Assembly: GCA_009363875.1 (NCBI GenBank)
Contig: CM018683.1
Location: forward strand, 67,752,187-67,816,186
DNA length: 64,000 bases
Reading direction: 5' to 3'
From: Mikania micrantha
Taxonomy: Eukaryota; Streptophyta; Magnoliopsida; Asterales; Asteraceae
Made by a program: the position numbers and the translations under genes. Below are positions 38,913 to 51,578 of this stretch, piece after piece. The notes beneath the pieces are model-generated. The model worked only from the letters and a program-made list of their open reading frames with translations, searched no databases and was not told the DNA's origin. Every line of letters starts with the position of its first letter. Positions within the stretch are counted from its first letter, which is position 1.

Positions 38913-41897
38913 TACTGTATAGCATCTTCAGACGTGCTAATTGATTCACTTCAAAGCCAGGCAACGTCTTGAAGTCATGGGGATGCTTGAAGTAGTCTAT
39001 TCCTTTCTCTCCCTTCACAGCATAACATCCGAGGTCGTGGAAGTATGCCCAGCTAAGAATCTGACCTCCAGCTTTATAGCCTTTGGTCCTATAAACCTTC
39101 TTATGAGTAGCTGGCATCTTCTCGGTACTTTGCTTTTTCAACACCTCCCAATATGCTTCCCACTCCTCTTTCCTTTTCTTCTTGTCATCGGCTTCAGATT
39201 TGTTGGCTTAAACCTGTTCTTCCTAATACCTGACCAGAAGATCCTCTGTCTCTTGATCAAACTGGTCAGTAAATGTAGGCAGCTCATCTTCAGCCGATGT
39301 ATACTTGGGATACTCCTCATCTGTAATATCCTCCAGAATAACCTCATCAATATCATCAAAAGGTTCTGGCTCAGGCTCATCAAAAACAGGAACAGAGGAA
39401 TCGTCAGTGATAACCTCATCAGGATTTAACCTGAATAGCTCAGCTATTTGTTCCTTTGTAAGGCAGTGGATGATCTCTGCCTCTTCCTTGTCGTAGCTGA
39501 CTAAGTGCTGTATAATGCCTTGAGCGTCCAGAATCATAGTAAGAGTCTCATCTAACTGACGTCTCACAGGCACAGCTTCTACTTCTTCAGTCGCTTCAGG
39601 TTCAGCTGTCTTTGAGGGAGACGAAGGAGGAGGAGCCTGTGGCTTTTTATCATTAGCCTTCTTGGACCGGATCTCAGATGACGGAGGGGCTTGATCATCA
39701 TCATCATCATCAGTACTAGATGACTCAGAAGACCCACTCCCAGATCCATCCTTGTCTTCATCATCAGATTCAGCATCTTTCTCTGAATCTTCATAATCCA
39801 CCTGTTCCTCCTCAGACTCTTCTCTTCTTCTTCCTCCTTGTCTGATTCATCGAAACGTGCTGCAGATCCTTCAATCCTAGGAGTACTATCCTTGAGACTG
39901 TCAATCTGATCTGCTAGTCTAGCATTCTCAGTCTCCAAGGAAAGTATCCTATCACCGAAATCAGTGACCGTCAAGGCTAAGTGATGATGTTCATCGATGT
40001 ATTTCAGCAGCTGCTGCTCCTGTTGGGCAGACCTAGCCCTTAGATCAGCCCTTTGATCTGCAGCTTGAAGAAGCAGAGTATCCTGCTCTTCTACCCTCTT
40101 GGTGAGCTGAGCAATGACTAGCTCTTGTTCTCTGTTCTTCTTCTCCTGTTCCAGGCTCCTCTCCATCAATCTGAGTACCATACTGTTCAGTGTGCTCAAC
40201 TGATCAACAACTGACACAGTAGGTATAGACATATCGACCCGTAAGATGGAGGGACCAGAAGATGCAGCAGTAAATATAGGGTCCTGGGTCACCGAGGTGG
40301 TCAGAGGGGCAGTAGTAGCATGAACATGAGTTGCCCTTGACCTGATCAGTGATGACACTGAAACAGCTGCTACTGATGTAACAGTAGTTGTAGCAGCTGT
40401 TGTTAGTTCTGACCTTATCTGAAACGAGAACCTCGACCTATTTCCTCTCCCGGCTCTGAAAGATGTAGACAGAACAGCAGCAGTAGTAGCATGAGCAGAA
40501 GACCGAGGAGGTGAGGGTACATCAAACTCTGGGATAAACAAGGGATCAGTAATCTCTTCTATCTCCTCCTCACTCCTCTTCCTTTTCCTCATCTCCATCT
40601 TTCCACCTACCATCACTTTCTCAAACTCATCATCATGAGTCTTTTCAGAATCAGAACTCTCATCATCACCATCACCTGCTTCCCCTTCATCTTCGCTTGA
40701 CTCCTCAGACTCATCACCACCTTCAGAAGAATGAGGAACTGTAGCATCAAGAGAAACAGACACTGTGGAGGAAGTAGTAATCAAAAAATCCAGCTCCATC
40801 AGTGAGTCAATATTAACTTCCTCCTCTGCAGCTAAAGAAGTGCTAACTCCTGCATCAGGAGTCACAACAGATGTGCTCACAACCATCGTGCTCACACCTA
40901 CTGAGCTATCACCAGCACCACCCACCACATCATCAGCACCACCAGCAGCACTACCACCTGCACCAGCACCAACATCAACATCAACATCATAATCTCCACC
41001 TTCATCATCTCCTCCATCATCTGGTACAATAATATCCTCAACATCTGAGTCAGACTCATCATGTCTCCATCTACGACCAGCAGGAGCTCTGTAATCTGGT
41101 CTAGAGAGATGACCAAATAAAGATCGAGATGCTGGTTTGCTCTCCTTGCCTCTATATGACATCACCCTATTGAGGGTGAGGTCATTCATGTGTTCCAGCT
41201 TGATGACATCAGCATTAATCTTCGGTAGATCAGGTAACTGAACATCGATCAACTGCTGCAGAAACCTGGGATACATCAGGAACTTCTTGTCTCCCTTCAG
41301 TGTAACATTCTCCTTCATGTGAGAGAAAACCATCTCAGAGAAGTTGAATGGTCTGTTCAGCACCAGGGCAACAAAAGCACACTGGATTGTCTCCCGCATG
41401 TCATCGAATCCTCCTCTTCTGGATCCTAGACAGTGAATCAGTATGTGAGCAAGGTACTTGAATTGCGGAGACATATATGCTTTGTTGAGAATTCCCGCTC
41501 CAAGATCACCTTCGTACTTGCATCTCATAAAGCAACCACGAACTAGATAACGGTCCAGCAGATAGGGCTGGTCAGGTGTATCCTGAAAACCACAAATCCT
41601 CCTGATATGCTCAGCTGACACAACAACATCATGTCCAAGAACTTTCCCTCTGATCACTAGAGGTTCAGCCTCGCAATCTATATCAGCAGAAGCCCAGAAA
41701 TCCTGCTGATGAGAACGATATGGCACATGCACAGTAGATATAGCAGCAAAGATCCTCGAACGCCTGAGAAAGGTAATAATCTCGGTGTGGTGCTTGGCGT
41801 TCGGAGTGTCGAGATCCAAGTGTGCACAAATGTTGTTCTTCGTCACATATTTGAATCCAGCCATTCTGAAAATCATATAAAGACATATTAGAACCAT
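38913..41897 (-). pseudogene. Copia-2 ORF3, promoter-proximal copy truncated at the C-terminus
   Basis: Same features as copy A: N-terminal domain, acidic region, KRKR patch, coiled coil, and the frameshift near 39825. It is cut at 38913, where the frame runs into the minisatellite and ends at 38827 with LEEKEKQ-type repeats in place of the normal last 170 or so residues. It cannot encode the full ORF3. Confidence 0.8.
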
Positions 41898-41953
41898 TCA
41901 GATAACTTGAAAAGTTGAAATCAGATAAAAATAAGAACTTAGAAACATTTCAG

Positions 41954-42771
41954 ACGCCGAATGATAGTTAATTTTGGCGAATGAACACATTCGCCGAATG
42001 AGTCATTCGCCGAATGAACTCTATTTGGCAAGTGGAACACATTCGCCGAATGTGAATGAAAGTATGAGTCATTCGCCGAATGAGTTTCATTCGCCGAATG
42101 AGACATTCGCCGAATGGCATTATTCGGCTGAATTTGAAATTTAAACCCTTGATTATCAAAAATTCAAATCAGTCAATAAAACTCATATATCCATGTTCAG
42201 AAACAGCCGATTAACAAGTTTAAAACATGCCAGAGTTCGGTTTAAGTCCATTTTGACCATTTATTTTAAGGGCGAATCAAGAAACCCTAAAACCCTAAAA
42301 TATGATCTGATTTTGATGATTTCATGGTTGGAAATTGATAATATTCGTTCCCCAAGTACCTGAAATGATATAGAACAAGACTATCAGAGCCTGGGTGAAG
42401 ATCAAACACTAGAACAAGGATCGAATGAGAAAAAGTGAGTTTCGGGCGAAAGGGGGCACACAGTTACGGCGAAAGTGTATTTGGTCGAATGAGCTTCATT
42501 CGGCCGATAGAACACTTATATAGGTTTATTCATTCACCGAATGAGACAGACGAAAGGGCGGTTGAAATTCAAACACATTCGCCGAATGTGATTGATGAAT
42601 GAGACATTGGTCACTACTCATTCGCCGAATGTGAATGTCGAAAGAGACATTCGACACAATTCATTCACCGAATGAGACTTACTTTGTCTGATTGATTCGG
42701 TCGAATGACACATTCGCAGAATGAGGTCATTCGGCCGAATGAATTAAGCTTAGACCTCATTCGTGCGAATG
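41954..42771. repeat. Interspersed CATTCGSCGAATG palindromes, copy B
   Basis: Same array as 37363-38180 in the duplicated unit, with the TATATAAG box at 42515-42524. Spacing and variants match copy A. Confidence 0.85.
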
Positions 42772-43503
42772 GGAAATTTTAACACCCAAAATACAAACTT
42801 TTTCAATATTTAACATTTTGAACATCAAAATTGTGATAATTATGAAGATATGTCTGGTTAGTTTAGGATTCAGATGTGACAGACATCCGAACCTACAAAT
42901 GATCATCTAAAATAAAATTGAAAATAGAAACTCTTTTTGTATTTTTCTGAAACAACAATTACGACTGTACAACTAGTAACTAAAAACAAAAAAACACATG
43001 TTTTTGTGAGACGTCTATTGAAAAGATAACACATGCATCTAATCACATCACATCAGCTTCATTGACTGTTTCACCTTAGACACATTTAACTTACGATACG
43101 ATTACTGATATATTTGTCCAATCTTAAACCATACAATACACAACTACCAAACAAACTTTATGATTACTCATGTTTTCTGATTGAGTTCCCCATTTCATTT
43201 CACCATTAAAGATCAAAATCAGTTTATAACTCATTTCTGCATATCTTAATACCAGTCATCATAAATTCAATAAGATTTCAAATTTATTATCTTTTTGTAT
43301 TTTTCTTGTTCTATCCAAATAGACGGCTTCAGCTAGGTTCGTCCCAGCAATATGGCACATGTATGGAATCGAACTTAATTTGTTCAAGTATTTCTCAAGC
43401 TTAATACCAGCTTGCATTTATTTTTCTTCAAGCTTAATACTAGCTTGCTTTTCTTTTTCTTCAAGCTTAATACCAGCTTGTTTTTCTTTTTCTTCAAGCT
43501 TAA

Positions 43504-44007
43504 TACCAGCTTGTTTTTCTATTTCTTTAATTGAAGCCTCATTTGATTCCATGATGACCAGTGTATGCTTGATTTGAGTCAAAAACTATTTCTCACCTAA
43601 GTGGTTTCATAAAATGGATTCCACAAATCAGACTTTCTAAGTTATCACACGCTGTTTATTAATTTGTAGAGTTGGCTTATCAGTACATCACATCATAATT
43701 TTTTTGTGTGTTCAGCTTACACATTCAACTCAGCTTCTATATCATGATAGCTTAATGTGTCACTTTTTCAAAGAAAGACCATCTCAATTTTAATTTTTTT
43801 TTTAACTGTTTTTGTATTTTTGAATTTTTCAAATGTTTTTGGTTTTTCAATTTTCAGATGTTTTTGGTTTTTCAATTAACAACTATCTCCCCCTAAAAAC
43901 CTAAAACAGAAAATCTTTTTGAGTTTTTGATTTAAGAAAAGAAACTAGACAAGAAAACTGAAATAAAGTAAATAGACGAAACAAAAATTATCTAAGAAAG
44001 GCGATGA
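43504..44007 (-). other. Copia-2 spacer after RNase H
   Basis: AT-rich non-coding DNA with a T-run near 43795 and repeated TTTTTGGTTTTTCAATT. The rest of the 33-bp minisatellite is at its right end (43504-43535). No gene is seen. Confidence 0.6.
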
Positions 44008-45513
44008 TCATTTGTTAGATTCAGATGAAGGTAGGACTTCATCCTTTTGGAAAACACCATTAGCCGATAACAGATATAAAAATCTGGGTTTATCAAAAGC
44101 TTTTGTGAAAAGATCGGCTTTCTGGTGATCGGTGTGAATTTTAACTACATCGATTAATTTCTTTTCAAAACAATCACGTATGAAGTGATATTTAATGTCG
44201 ATGTGTTTTGTTTTGGAGTGTTGAACAGGATTCTTAGTGACAGCTATGGCAGCAGTATTATCAACATATATAGGAGTGTTAGAAAAATGTAACCCATAGT
44301 CCCTGAGTTGCTGTTGAATCCAGATGAGTTGAGAACAGCAACTAGCAGCAGCAATGTATTCAGCTTCACAGGTTGAAGTAGACACCGACGTCTGCTTCTT
44401 GCACTGCCAGGTAACTAAGCGGTTTCCAAAGAACTGACATCCTGCAGATGTTGATTTGAAATCTCGCTTGCATCCACCATAATCTGAGTCACTATATGCA
44501 GTAAGCTCAAAGTTATCATCATTAGGATACCATAAGCCAAGATCCGGTGTACCCTTCAGATAACGCATAATGCTTTTGACATCAACGAGATGGAATACTC
44601 TTGGTTTTGACTGATAGCGTGCACATAAGCACGTAGCAAACATGATATCTGGTCGAGAAGTAGTGAGATACATAAGAGACCCGATCATTCCCCGGTACAG
44701 AGTGGCATCAATTAACTCCCCCTTTTCATCAGGTGTAATCCCGTGATTGACAGCCAGTGGGGTACCAGCAGGCTTTGCATCAGACATATTGAACCGGCTC
44801 AGAATGTCACCAACATATATGGTTTGATGAATGAAAATCCCTACCTTAGACTGATCCACCTGCAAACCCAAGAAAAATTTCATCTCTCCCATTGAACTCA
44901 TTTCAAATTTCTCTCTCATAACGTTCTCAAAATCCTTGCACAGACTATCATTTGTGGAACCAAAGATTATGTCGTCCACATAAACTTGCACCAAGAGCAA
45001 ATCACCATCCTTTTCACGAATGAATAATGTGCAGTCAATGACACCTCTTCCGAATCCGTTGTTCAGAAGGTGAGTAGAAAGTGTCTCATACCACGCTCGC
45101 GGAGCTTGATGCAATCCATATAAGGCCTTATCTAGCTTGTAGACTTGGTCTCGATGTAATGGATCTTCAAACCCGGGAGGTTGACTGACATATATTGTCT
45201 CACTGATCACACCGTGAAGGAATGCACTCTTGACATCCATTTGATAAACCTTAAACTTCTTAAAGGATGCATATGCCAAGAAGATACGAATTGCTTCGAG
45301 TCGAGCAACCGGTGCAAACACTTCATTGTAGTCCAAACCCTCTATCTGTCGGAATCCTTGAACCACTAGACGTGCCTTGTTTCTCACAATGATCCCGTGA
45401 TCATCTTTCTTACAACGAAGAACCCATCTAGTGCCAATAACTTTTGCACCTTTGGGTTTGTCGACCAATTGCCAAACACCTAATTTTTTAAATTGCAAGA
45501 GTTTTTCTTGCAT
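44008..45513 (-). CDS. pol: Copia-2 reverse transcriptase-RNase H
   Basis: A 501-residue open stretch. RT: GVWQLVDKPKG, GTRWVLRCKKDD, catalytic Asp at 93 (QMDVKSAFLHG), YVDD at 178-181 (QVYVDDIIFGS). RNase H: SDSDYGGCKRD, CEAEYIAAASC, HIDIKYHFIRDCFEKK. It stops at 44008 after ESNK. The apparent start is internal: a one-base loss near 45535 (AAAGAAGAATC) puts it out of frame with the integrase ORF, which it overlaps by 34 bases. Confidence 0.92.
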   Translation of the reverse strand: MQEKLLQFKKLGVWQLVDKPKGAKVIGTRWVLRCKKDDHGIIVRNKARLVVQGFRQIEGLDYNEVFAPVARLEAIRIFLAYASFKKFKVYQMDVKSAFLHGVISETIYVSQPPGFEDPLHRDQVYKLDKALYGLHQAPRAWYETLSTHLLNNGFGRGVIDCTLFIREKDGDLLLVQVYVDDIIFGSTNDSLCKDFENVMREKFEMSSMGEMKFFLGLQVDQSKVGIFIHQTIYVGDILSRFNMSDAKPAGTPLAVNHGITPDEKGELIDATLYRGMIGSLMYLTTSRPDIMFATCLCARYQSKPRVFHLVDVKSIMRYLKGTPDLGLWYPNDDNFELTAYSDSDYGGCKRDFKSTSAGCQFFGNRLVTWQCKKQTSVSTSTCEAEYIAAASCCSQLIWIQQQLRDYGLHFSNTPIYVDNTAAIAVTKNPVQHSKTKHIDIKYHFIRDCFEKKLIDVVKIHTDHQKADLFTKAFDKPRFLYLLSANGVFQKDEVLPSSESNK

Positions 45514-47345
45514 GGCATCAACCCATGATTCTTCTTTAAAGCTTCAGTGACAGTACGTGGCTCGACTTGGGAGATGAAACAAGAATGAGCACAAAAGCTT
45601 ACATCTGCAAAATCAAGTATGTCAGCAAGACCTCCTGAAGAAAGCTGATTTCTAGTCTTCACTCCATCCAAAGGACTTCCAATTATGTTTTCTTGAGGAT
45701 GAATGCGATTAATTCTTCCAACAGGATGAGCTGGAACCTCAACCTGAGGATCTAGGTTGTTCAGATTCAAATCCTCAAGATCTGGTACAAGATTGTCAAT
45801 AGCTGGTTCAGGAACAGCTGGCTGAAAAAGATTGTCATCTGTGTCTGAGCTGTCATCATTTATCTGTGTGGTTGGGACAGATGCAGAGGAAGGTTGCAAA
45901 GGTTCATCAGGTGCATTCTGTGCATCATACAACATCTGAACTGCAACATCTTCATCTGAATACATGGGAGGCATATTCAATGAATCAAAAAGACCAGAAT
46001 AATCAAACATCCAGTCTGGGCCTTTTCCAGGTGGAGGCATAGAATATTTCTGAACATCAACATGGTACCACTCTTCCACATTATGAGTTGATGTGTTGTA
46101 AACTCTTTTATTTGGAGTACTGTACCCAAGAAAGTACCCTTCTTCCACCTTTTCATTGAACTTGCCCTGCTCGTGTTTCTTAAGCATAGTGCACGGAGCA
46201 CCAAATGGTTCCAGATACTTAAGATTTGGCTTTCTGTTATGGAGCAGTTCAAAGCAAGTTTTCCCATGTCTTTTTACAATAAGAACCCGGTTCAATGTAT
46301 AGCAAGCATTTGCTACAGCTTCTTTCCAGAACTGAATCGGCAGAGAGGAATCAACAAGAATGGTCCTAGCAGCCTCAATCAATGTCCTATTTTTTCGCTC
46401 AGCAACACCATTCATTTGTGGAACATATGGAGCACTAAACTGTTGTACAATACCCCGTGCATTACAGAAAGTCTCCATGTTATGGTTCTTAAACTCTGTT
46501 CCATTATCGGTGCGAAACTTACGAATCTTGAACTTATAAAGTGATTCAAGTTTGGTAACCAACACTTGAATGCAATCAAACGTTTCAGATTTCTCCTTCA
46601 AAAAGAAAACCCAAGAATATCTGGAATACTCATCAGTGATTACAAGACAGTATTGATCTCCAGCTATACTCTTCCGATTCACAGGACCAAACAAATCCAT
46701 ATGGAGAAGCTCAAGAGGAACATTGATCGAATGAAACTTTTTCAGCTTGTGAGACTGCTTGGTTTGCTTCCCTTTCTTGCAAGATACACAGATATCAGAC
46801 AGCTTGAAATTCTTTAAGCTAACTCCCTCAACCAGATGATTATGCACCAAATGATTCATCTTGCGTAAACTCAAATGACCCATCCTCTTATGCCAAAGGA
46901 TTGAATCTTTCTCAGTTTCCTTTGTCATAAAACATGAAGCTGTGGAGGATGTTGTTGAAGCTGTGGCCATATTGAGAACATACAAGTCTTGCTTTCTGGG
47001 AGCTGACATCAAAATCCAGTCTTCAGGAATCTTAACACCTTGCTTAAGAATGTAGCATTTTGACTCATCAAATAGAACTTTATACTCTTTGTCACAGATT
47101 TGCGAAACTAAGAGAAGATTGTTTTCCAACTGCTTAACATATCTGACTTTATCAAACGACACTTGCCCGTTGGTCTGAATTCCCTCTCCCGTAATGAATC
47201 CACCTTTATCACCTGCAAAAGCGACATATCCACCGCGAACTGCATTTACGTTGGTGAGTAAAGAGATATCACCAGTCATATGCCTGGAAGCCCCACTATC
47301 AATGATCCAATTGCTGTTAACACCAGCTTTTGGGGCAACCTGCAC
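45480..47345 (-). CDS. pol: Copia-2 protease and integrase
   Basis: 621 codons. The protease active site is DSG at 16-18 (WIIDSGASRHMTG). The integrase zinc domain has H152, H157, C186 and C189 (LWHKRMGH, CVSCKKGKQ). The catalytic triad is D217 (LHMDLFGPV), D280 (FRTDNGTEF) and E316 (NGVAERKNR). The C-terminal part (PFGAPCTMLK, GYFLGYSTPNK) leads to a Pro/Asp-rich linker, then a frameshift into RT. All catalytic residues are present. The frame upstream begins right at a CAG that could be a splice acceptor, after the gag stop. Confidence 0.92.
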   Translation of the reverse strand: MQVAPKAGVNSNWIIDSGASRHMTGDISLLTNVNAVRGGYVAFAGDKGGFITGEGIQTNGQVSFDKVRYVKQLENNLLLVSQICDKEYKVLFDESKCYILKQGVKIPEDWILMSAPRKQDLYVLNMATASTTSSTASCFMTKETEKDSILWHKRMGHLSLRKMNHLVHNHLVEGVSLKNFKLSDICVSCKKGKQTKQSHKLKKFHSINVPLELLHMDLFGPVNRKSIAGDQYCLVITDEYSRYSWVFFLKEKSETFDCIQVLVTKLESLYKFKIRKFRTDNGTEFKNHNMETFCNARGIVQQFSAPYVPQMNGVAERKNRTLIEAARTILVDSSLPIQFWKEAVANACYTLNRVLIVKRHGKTCFELLHNRKPNLKYLEPFGAPCTMLKKHEQGKFNEKVEEGYFLGYSTPNKRVYNTSTHNVEEWYHVDVQKYSMPPPGKGPDWMFDYSGLFDSLNMPPMYSDEDVAVQMLYDAQNAPDEPLQPSSASVPTTQINDDSSDTDDNLFQPAVPEPAIDNLVPDLEDLNLNNLDPQVEVPAHPVGRINRIHPQENIIGSPLDGVKTRNQLSSGGLADILDFADVSFCAHSCFISQVEPRTVTEALKKNHGLMPCKKNSCNLKN

Positions 47346-47358
47346 AAAGATGAAACAA

Positions 47359-50273
47359 TCAGTTCACTTTGGGAACCCAAGCCTTTACAGTCTTGGGTTG
47401 ACCCAGTTAGTCTCGGATCCATACATCAATCCATTTACCATCTGAAATAGGCTTGTCTGAGATGGGTGGAACTGAAGTCTCAGATGATTTAACTTCCCAG
47501 ATTGCATGTTTATCAAAAGAGTTTTTCAGATAAATGGATGATGGTTTAGATTGATCAACATTAACAGACTTGAGAACATTCAAGTTTATCAATTTCCCTT
47601 TACCCTTGTCCACAGATTTATCCTGATTTGGTTGTTTGGGTTTTGTTAGAAATGATTTGGACTCAGATCTGACAAGTTTAACAATATTCAGATTTTGTTT
47701 TCTGGGTGTGCAACCTTTGGTCTAATCAAATGAGGGCAGGATCTAACAAAGTGCCCGGGTGCACCACACTCAAAACAAACTTTTTCACCCTTTTTATGAA
47801 AATGTTTTAAATCAGAGAAAGACTGTTTATGTGATTTAAAAACATTTGATTTTAGCTTGTCTTGATTAAAACCCAACCCTTTTGTCCCTTTGTTACCAAT
47901 AAAAGCAGACTTCGTAACACATTTTGCTTCAGACTCTTGAGAAGCTTTTACAAAGCCTAATTCTTTGTAAATCTTTGAATTTGAGATTGGGTCACATTTC
48001 ATGACTGCAGGGGCTTGATTCTAAGTAGAGACATATGAATCATCTGATTCATCCTCAGAATCTGAGACCCAATCCTCAACAAGTCCATCCACACGAGATT
48101 TCTCAGATTTTGAGGAATCCTCATTAATAAATAGTCCAGTTGGATCTATTACTAATGGAGTAGTGACTTGAAAATCCTTAACATCTTTGTCATTTGGTGT
48201 ATTAACAAAGGCGTTGAGGATAGGTGGAGGAAAATTTTGATAGCTAACTTTTCCCTTTCCCTGTTGATCAGTACCCCTACTGATCATGTGCTAAATAATG
48301 TAAGATGAGCTCTCATAGCTCTTGAGCTTTTGTCCCAAGGTCTCATAGTCAAACTCGACTATTGCTAACTTCTTCTTGATCTCATTGATGGTATTATGAT
48401 AAGAAGTTATAGCATCTTGCTTATTCAACACTGCGATCTCGGCCTCATGCAATTGTCTATTTAAAAGATCAATTTTAGCTTGAAAATATTTTTCATTAGA
48501 TTTTAAAATTTTGTTAGCCTCAATGCACAAGTCGAGATCGTTCATCAAATCACTATTATGTTTCTGATAAGCAAGGACCTTACTCCTAAGGTCAACACAA
48601 TTAAAACACTCTGAATGTGAAGATGAACAATCAGTGTATACCTGCTCGGACTCTGATAAAGCAGGAGAGTTTACCATCAAAGCAAACTGAGTGGTGGAGT
48701 CATCATTTTCAGCATCAGATTCTTGAGTGTTTGAATCAGTCATGTTATCCGACTCTAAACTTGAGGCTTCAGCATCATTCATCTTTGTTTCTACCACAGT
48801 ACTTTTCTCTCTGTAATCTTCAACCTGTTGAAACTCAGCAACACAAGCTTTATCTTGTTCTCCTTGATCTGCATTGAATCTAAAATCCCAGTTCACCCCT
48901 TCATCTTGTTGTACCATTAAAGCTTTGCTTGCAGAAGTAGAAGATCCAGCCTGAGTAGGAGAATCAATGGGAACTAATCTCCTTTCTGGATTTGAATTAG
49001 ATAACTTTTGATGTTGAAAAGGATTCTTGTTTCCAGCTTTCTTCGGTTGCTTGCATTGCCTAGCAAAATGACCTTTTTCTCAACAGTTATAACAAGTCAC
49101 AGAAGCCATATCAAAACCAAACTTGGATTCTTTGTTGAGATTGATATCCTTTCCAGTTCTGTTAAAAAACTCTTTTGCTCTTCGAACAGCACTTGCTAGA
49201 ACCCATATTATATCAATCCTCTCCATATCATCTGGGTCTATTTGAGAATAATCATCATTAGTCAGATAAGGATTTCCAATTTGTCCAGCTACTAAACCAT
49301 CATAAGAGCTAACAAGTGTAGACAAAAGACCCATGTGCTCCTTAGCAATCTCCACAGTAATCTTATCAAAGTTGTCTGTTTTCAGGCTGGCAGCATGTTG
49401 ATGATGTTCCTTTTGAGAACTGGTTGAAGAAGATGACTGACTAGAATGAATCTGATCAGATAATGGACCTTCAGTAGTCTGAGAAACAAATGCTGTCTTC
49501 AATGGAGCATGAGAAGATGATTTCACAACTGTAGGAGTAGAATAGTACAACGATGGATCCTGGACTTGGGCAACTCTCTTTGCCTTCCACTTGTTCTCTA
49601 TCTCTTGCTCTTTCAGCTTCTGAATAAAATCATTTATGTCCATATGAGCCAACATCTGATTCTGCCTGAGGACCATCAAGAATGACTCCCACTTTGGAGG
49701 TAGAGCATCTGCTAAACACTGGATCTTTTCTTGAGTAGTTGTCTTGACTTCATGATTGAATAACTCACTCAAAAGATGATAAAATCTTGCAATCAACTCA
49801 TCCAGTGACTCATTTCCCACATACATGAAGCTATTGAATTCCTTTCTCAATGCCTTTGACTTGATGCTCTTCAAGGCATCATTACCCTCATATCTTTGTT
49901 GCAGTGCATCCCACAGTAGCTTTGCAGAGGTAAACTGTCTGAACTGATGGAAAATATCAGTGGCAATGGACTGGGATAGAATAGCATAAGCTTTCTTCTC
50001 ATAATCATACAGCTTCCTCTAAGGCTCAGTCATCCGTGTGACTAGCATAGGAGTTCCATCTTCATTCAGAGGTCTCAGATAACCTCCCTCGATCATCATC
50101 CATAAGTTTGTATCCACTCCATTGATATGAATCTCAAACCGATACTTCCAGTGTGGATAATCGTCTAAGGATAACAACTTTGGAGCTTTATTAGAGTTTC
50201 CAGTCTCAGTCTCAGTCAGTAGCAAAGTCTGAATACGATGATTCTGGTTCACCATCAGTGCTAAATCTTCCAT
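47359..50273 (-). pseudogene. gag: Copia-2 gag (several in-frame stops)
   Basis: Starts MEDLALMVNQNHRI at 50273. Gag core: YPHWKYRFEIHING, a TAG near 50020, YEGNDALKSIKSKAL, LDELIARFYHLLSEL, DALPPKWESFLMVLRQ. The first zinc knuckle has a TGA inside it (CYNC then EKGHFARQC, near 49080). A coiled-coil-like region (about 48291-48640) and stops near 48290 and 48019 follow. A second zinc knuckle CFECGAPGHFVRSC lies near 47755-47800. It ends WVPKVN with TGA at 47359-47361. Confidence 0.8.
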
Positions 50274-50919
50274 TTAATCAGAAATAACAAGATTCAACAC
50301 TTAGAAAAATTTGCAGAATGATAGCCGAATGAAGATCCTTAGGGCGAATGTCGGGGGCCGAATGTGATAGAACTGGCGAATGAGAGGCTGAGTATGACTG
50401 TCTAGCGAATGAGAAGAGAGAATGAACCTATTCGGCGAATGAAAGTTTCGAATGAAGCTATTCGCCGAATGAGTTGACCTAATGAAGCTATTCGCCGAAT
50501 GAGTTGACCTAATGAAGCTATTCGCCGAATGACTGATCGAATGAGGGCTATTCGGCGAATGAGAGATCGAACGAGGGCTATTCGCCGAATGAGACAGTCG
50601 AATGTGGCTATTCGGCGAATGAGGCTTATTCGGCTGAAAATATTCGGCCGCCATTGACATTCGGCCAATCTGAGGGTTTTTGCAACAAAAATCGTGATAA
50701 CTTGAGATTTTGACCAGATCTAAGTACGAAATTTGGTACAGAACATCATGAGATGATAATGAACAAATTGGGATAAACGTTTTGACAAAAACACCACAAT
50801 AATTCACGGATTTGCAATGAAATAGTAACTTTTAGGATAAAAAGCTTAGGGTTTTTGCAGATTTCGAACGAACAATCAAAGATATGATGATTTGGATTGG
50901 AAATCGAGCAGAATCAAGA
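50274..50919 (-). promoter_or_regulatory. Copia-2 leader with palindromic motif array
   Basis: 5' leader between primer site and gag. 50320-50660 holds about 16 ATTCGCCGAATGA-type words, partly in a regular 30-35-bp pattern with CTATTCGCCGAATGA and TCGAATGA alternating. No gene is seen. Confidence 0.65.
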
Positions 50920-50920
50920 G

Positions 50921-50937
50921 CCAAGGCTCTGATACCA
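50921..50937 (-). other. Copia-2 primer binding site
   Basis: The minus strand reads TGGTATCAGAGCCTTGG, three bases from the LTR edge (50941). Confidence 0.85.
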
Positions 50938-50940
50938 CTT

Positions 50941-51578
50941 TGTAGGACCAAGGTTGATCTCGGAAACAGCACGAAATCAAGAGAAATCTGCTCTACAGCC
51001 TCTGGAATAGTGCGGAATCCTATTCCAGGGTTTTCCAATCGAAACCAACAGCAACCGTGGTGATTCGAAGGTAAGGGATGAACATTTGAATGAAAATCGA
51101 ACACCACGAGCTATGAATCGAACTTGGACAGCAAGAAAATCTCAAATCTTCAGGGGTTTGACACTGGATCACACAGGGAAGAATGAGGGTTCTCAGAAGT
51201 TAGGGTTGAAATGATTTTGAACTTGTATATATAGGCAACTGTCATTCGGGCGAATGAGGGGTCGAAACACCTCATTTGGCGAATGACTGCTGTCGAATAA
51301 GAAATTCAGTCGAAGGAGTCATTCGGCGAATGACTCATTCGCTGACTATAGACATACTCTAGTTACATTCGGCGAATGACTTCATACTCTAGAGTCATTC
51401 GGCCAAATGAACAATACTCATACTCACTTAATAATAAACCAAATCAACCAATCATATAATCAAATAACTAAAACATAAACATTAAGAACAATATAGAAAG
51501 ACAACTTCCATTAATATAACTTGAGCTTTACATGATGAATAATACAAAATAGAACTAGGGACATTAAGTGCATCTACA
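50941..51578 (-). repeat. Copia-2 5' LTR
   Basis: 638 bp. Palindrome words at 51243-51411 lie directly upstream of the TATA box (51226-51233) on the element's strand. Confidence 0.92.
51226..51233 (-). promoter_or_regulatory. TATA box of Copia-2 LTR
   Basis: The minus strand reads GCCTATATATACAAG. Motif cluster just upstream. The left LTR has the same at 33440-33447. Confidence 0.6.

Larger units (their letters stand above)
38913..43503 (-). repeat. Tandem duplication in Copia-2, copy B (4591 bp)
   Basis: Second copy of 34316-38912, nearest to RNase H. Far closer to copy A than the two LTRs are to each other, so the duplication is later than the insertion, or is an assembly artefact. Confidence 0.92.
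33155..51578 (-). mobile_element. Copia-2: SIRE-like Ty1/Copia element with internal tandem duplication, 18.4 kb
   Basis: 638-bp LTRs at 33155-33792 and 50941-51578 (offset 17786) differ at about 13 positions. Flanks GTTTT and GTCTT are a target duplication with one mismatch. On the minus strand: LTR, primer site, motif-rich leader, gag, protease-integrase, RT-RNase H, then two copies of a 4.6-kb unit holding a spacer and most of ORF3, then the rest of ORF3, purine tract, LTR. Pol is closest to Copia-1 in this window. It is inserted in the upstream ORF of Gypsy-2. Confidence 0.92.
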
